Shown here: piece by piece, positions 63,591 through 64,000 of the stretch
How the letters are laid out: every line of letters starts with the position of its first letter
Numbering within the stretch: position 1 is the first letter of the stretch
Origin: Paraspadella gotoi
Taxonomy: Eukaryota > Chaetognatha
Reading direction: 5' to 3'
Assembly: GCA_051294375.1 (NCBI GenBank)
Contig: CM119267.1
Span: 23,003,486 to 23,067,485, forward strand
DNA length: 64,000 nt
Notes under the pieces: model-generated
The model's input: only the letters and a program-made list of their open reading frames with translations
What the model was told of the DNA's origin: nothing
Databases searched by the model: none
Position numbers and translations under genes: made by a program

Positions 63591-64000
63591 GCTCTACCGA
63601 GAAAATCGCGAGTCTTTGTTTCTGCACTGATTTTTTTGCATGTTAAGTGTCGAAATCGAACCTTTATCATTGTCCCAAAAAGAACTTATGCAACCTGAAT
63701 TTTTTTTTTTTCAATTGAGTCGTTTCCTACTATTTCAGAATAGGTTTTAATTTAGTAATAAATTTCTAAAAATATATACCGATAGTAAATTATTTTTTTA
63801 CTTTATAAAGAGAAATTTGTTTCCAGAGAATAACACTTAGACTTAATATGAAAATTACGTTCGAGATTGAGACATCGAAAAAAAAACAAAAGATTGTTAC
63901 TTGTCTAACCGACTAACGTTATAAATAATATCTTTTTAAATAATCGCACGAACTCCATTACCTAAACAAAATACGTATATATGAAGAGTAAACAGTCATA

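Overview
The window is nuclear DNA from an invertebrate animal. Its protein genes are split by spliceosomal introns, coding exons are GC-rich at third positions, and introns and spacers are AT-rich with very long (CT)n/(GA)n tracts. It carries a muscle-type myosin rod locus, a mitochondrial Rieske subunit, a U1 snRNA and a Ty3/Gypsy element. The Rieske protein (YRRDSTKD near the N-terminus, RDPQKDSDR before the cluster motif) looks most like an ecdysozoan, perhaps nematode-like, protein. That placement is a guess. The assembly looks like noisy long reads: many N gaps, one-base indels inside coding exons, and contig ends repeated on either side of short gaps.

Layout. 1-14.6 kb: no convincing gene; two unmerged contig overlaps (1.7-5.7 kb and 6.7-8.1 kb), a further direct repeat (8.1-10.6 kb), pyrimidine-rich tandem repeats and gaps. 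14.7-26.1 kb: a large minus-strand gene for a ZM-motif (ZASP/ALP-like) protein, rebuilt here over eight phase-compatible exons from 25384 down to 15237. Two of its upstream exons (25486-25612 and 25994-26129) lie in the opposite orientation. 26-30 kb: gaps, an (ATT)n tract and a nested minisatellite. 30.3-35 kb: a gapped Ty3/Gypsy retrotransposon. 35-40 kb: repeats and microsatellites.

40-62 kb: two tandem, same-strand myosin heavy chain rod genes (40272-45632 and 54971-61240). No motor-domain exon is visible upstream of either, and each has a candidate start exon of its own. Between them lie a minus-strand intrinsically disordered protein of unknown function (47228-49054), converging on the first rod gene, and a four-exon Rieske iron-sulphur protein gene (50210-52092). 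A U1 snRNA gene sits on the minus strand at 63428-63590.

The ZM protein and the myosin rods both point to muscle thick-filament/Z-disc biology; Rieske is complex III housekeeping and U1 is splicing. The most unusual signals are (1) a small family of repeats, two of them foldbacks, one of which can fold as a hammerhead ribozyme as in Penelope-like element termini; (2) the headless tandem myosin rods; and (3) the inverted exon block in the ZM gene.
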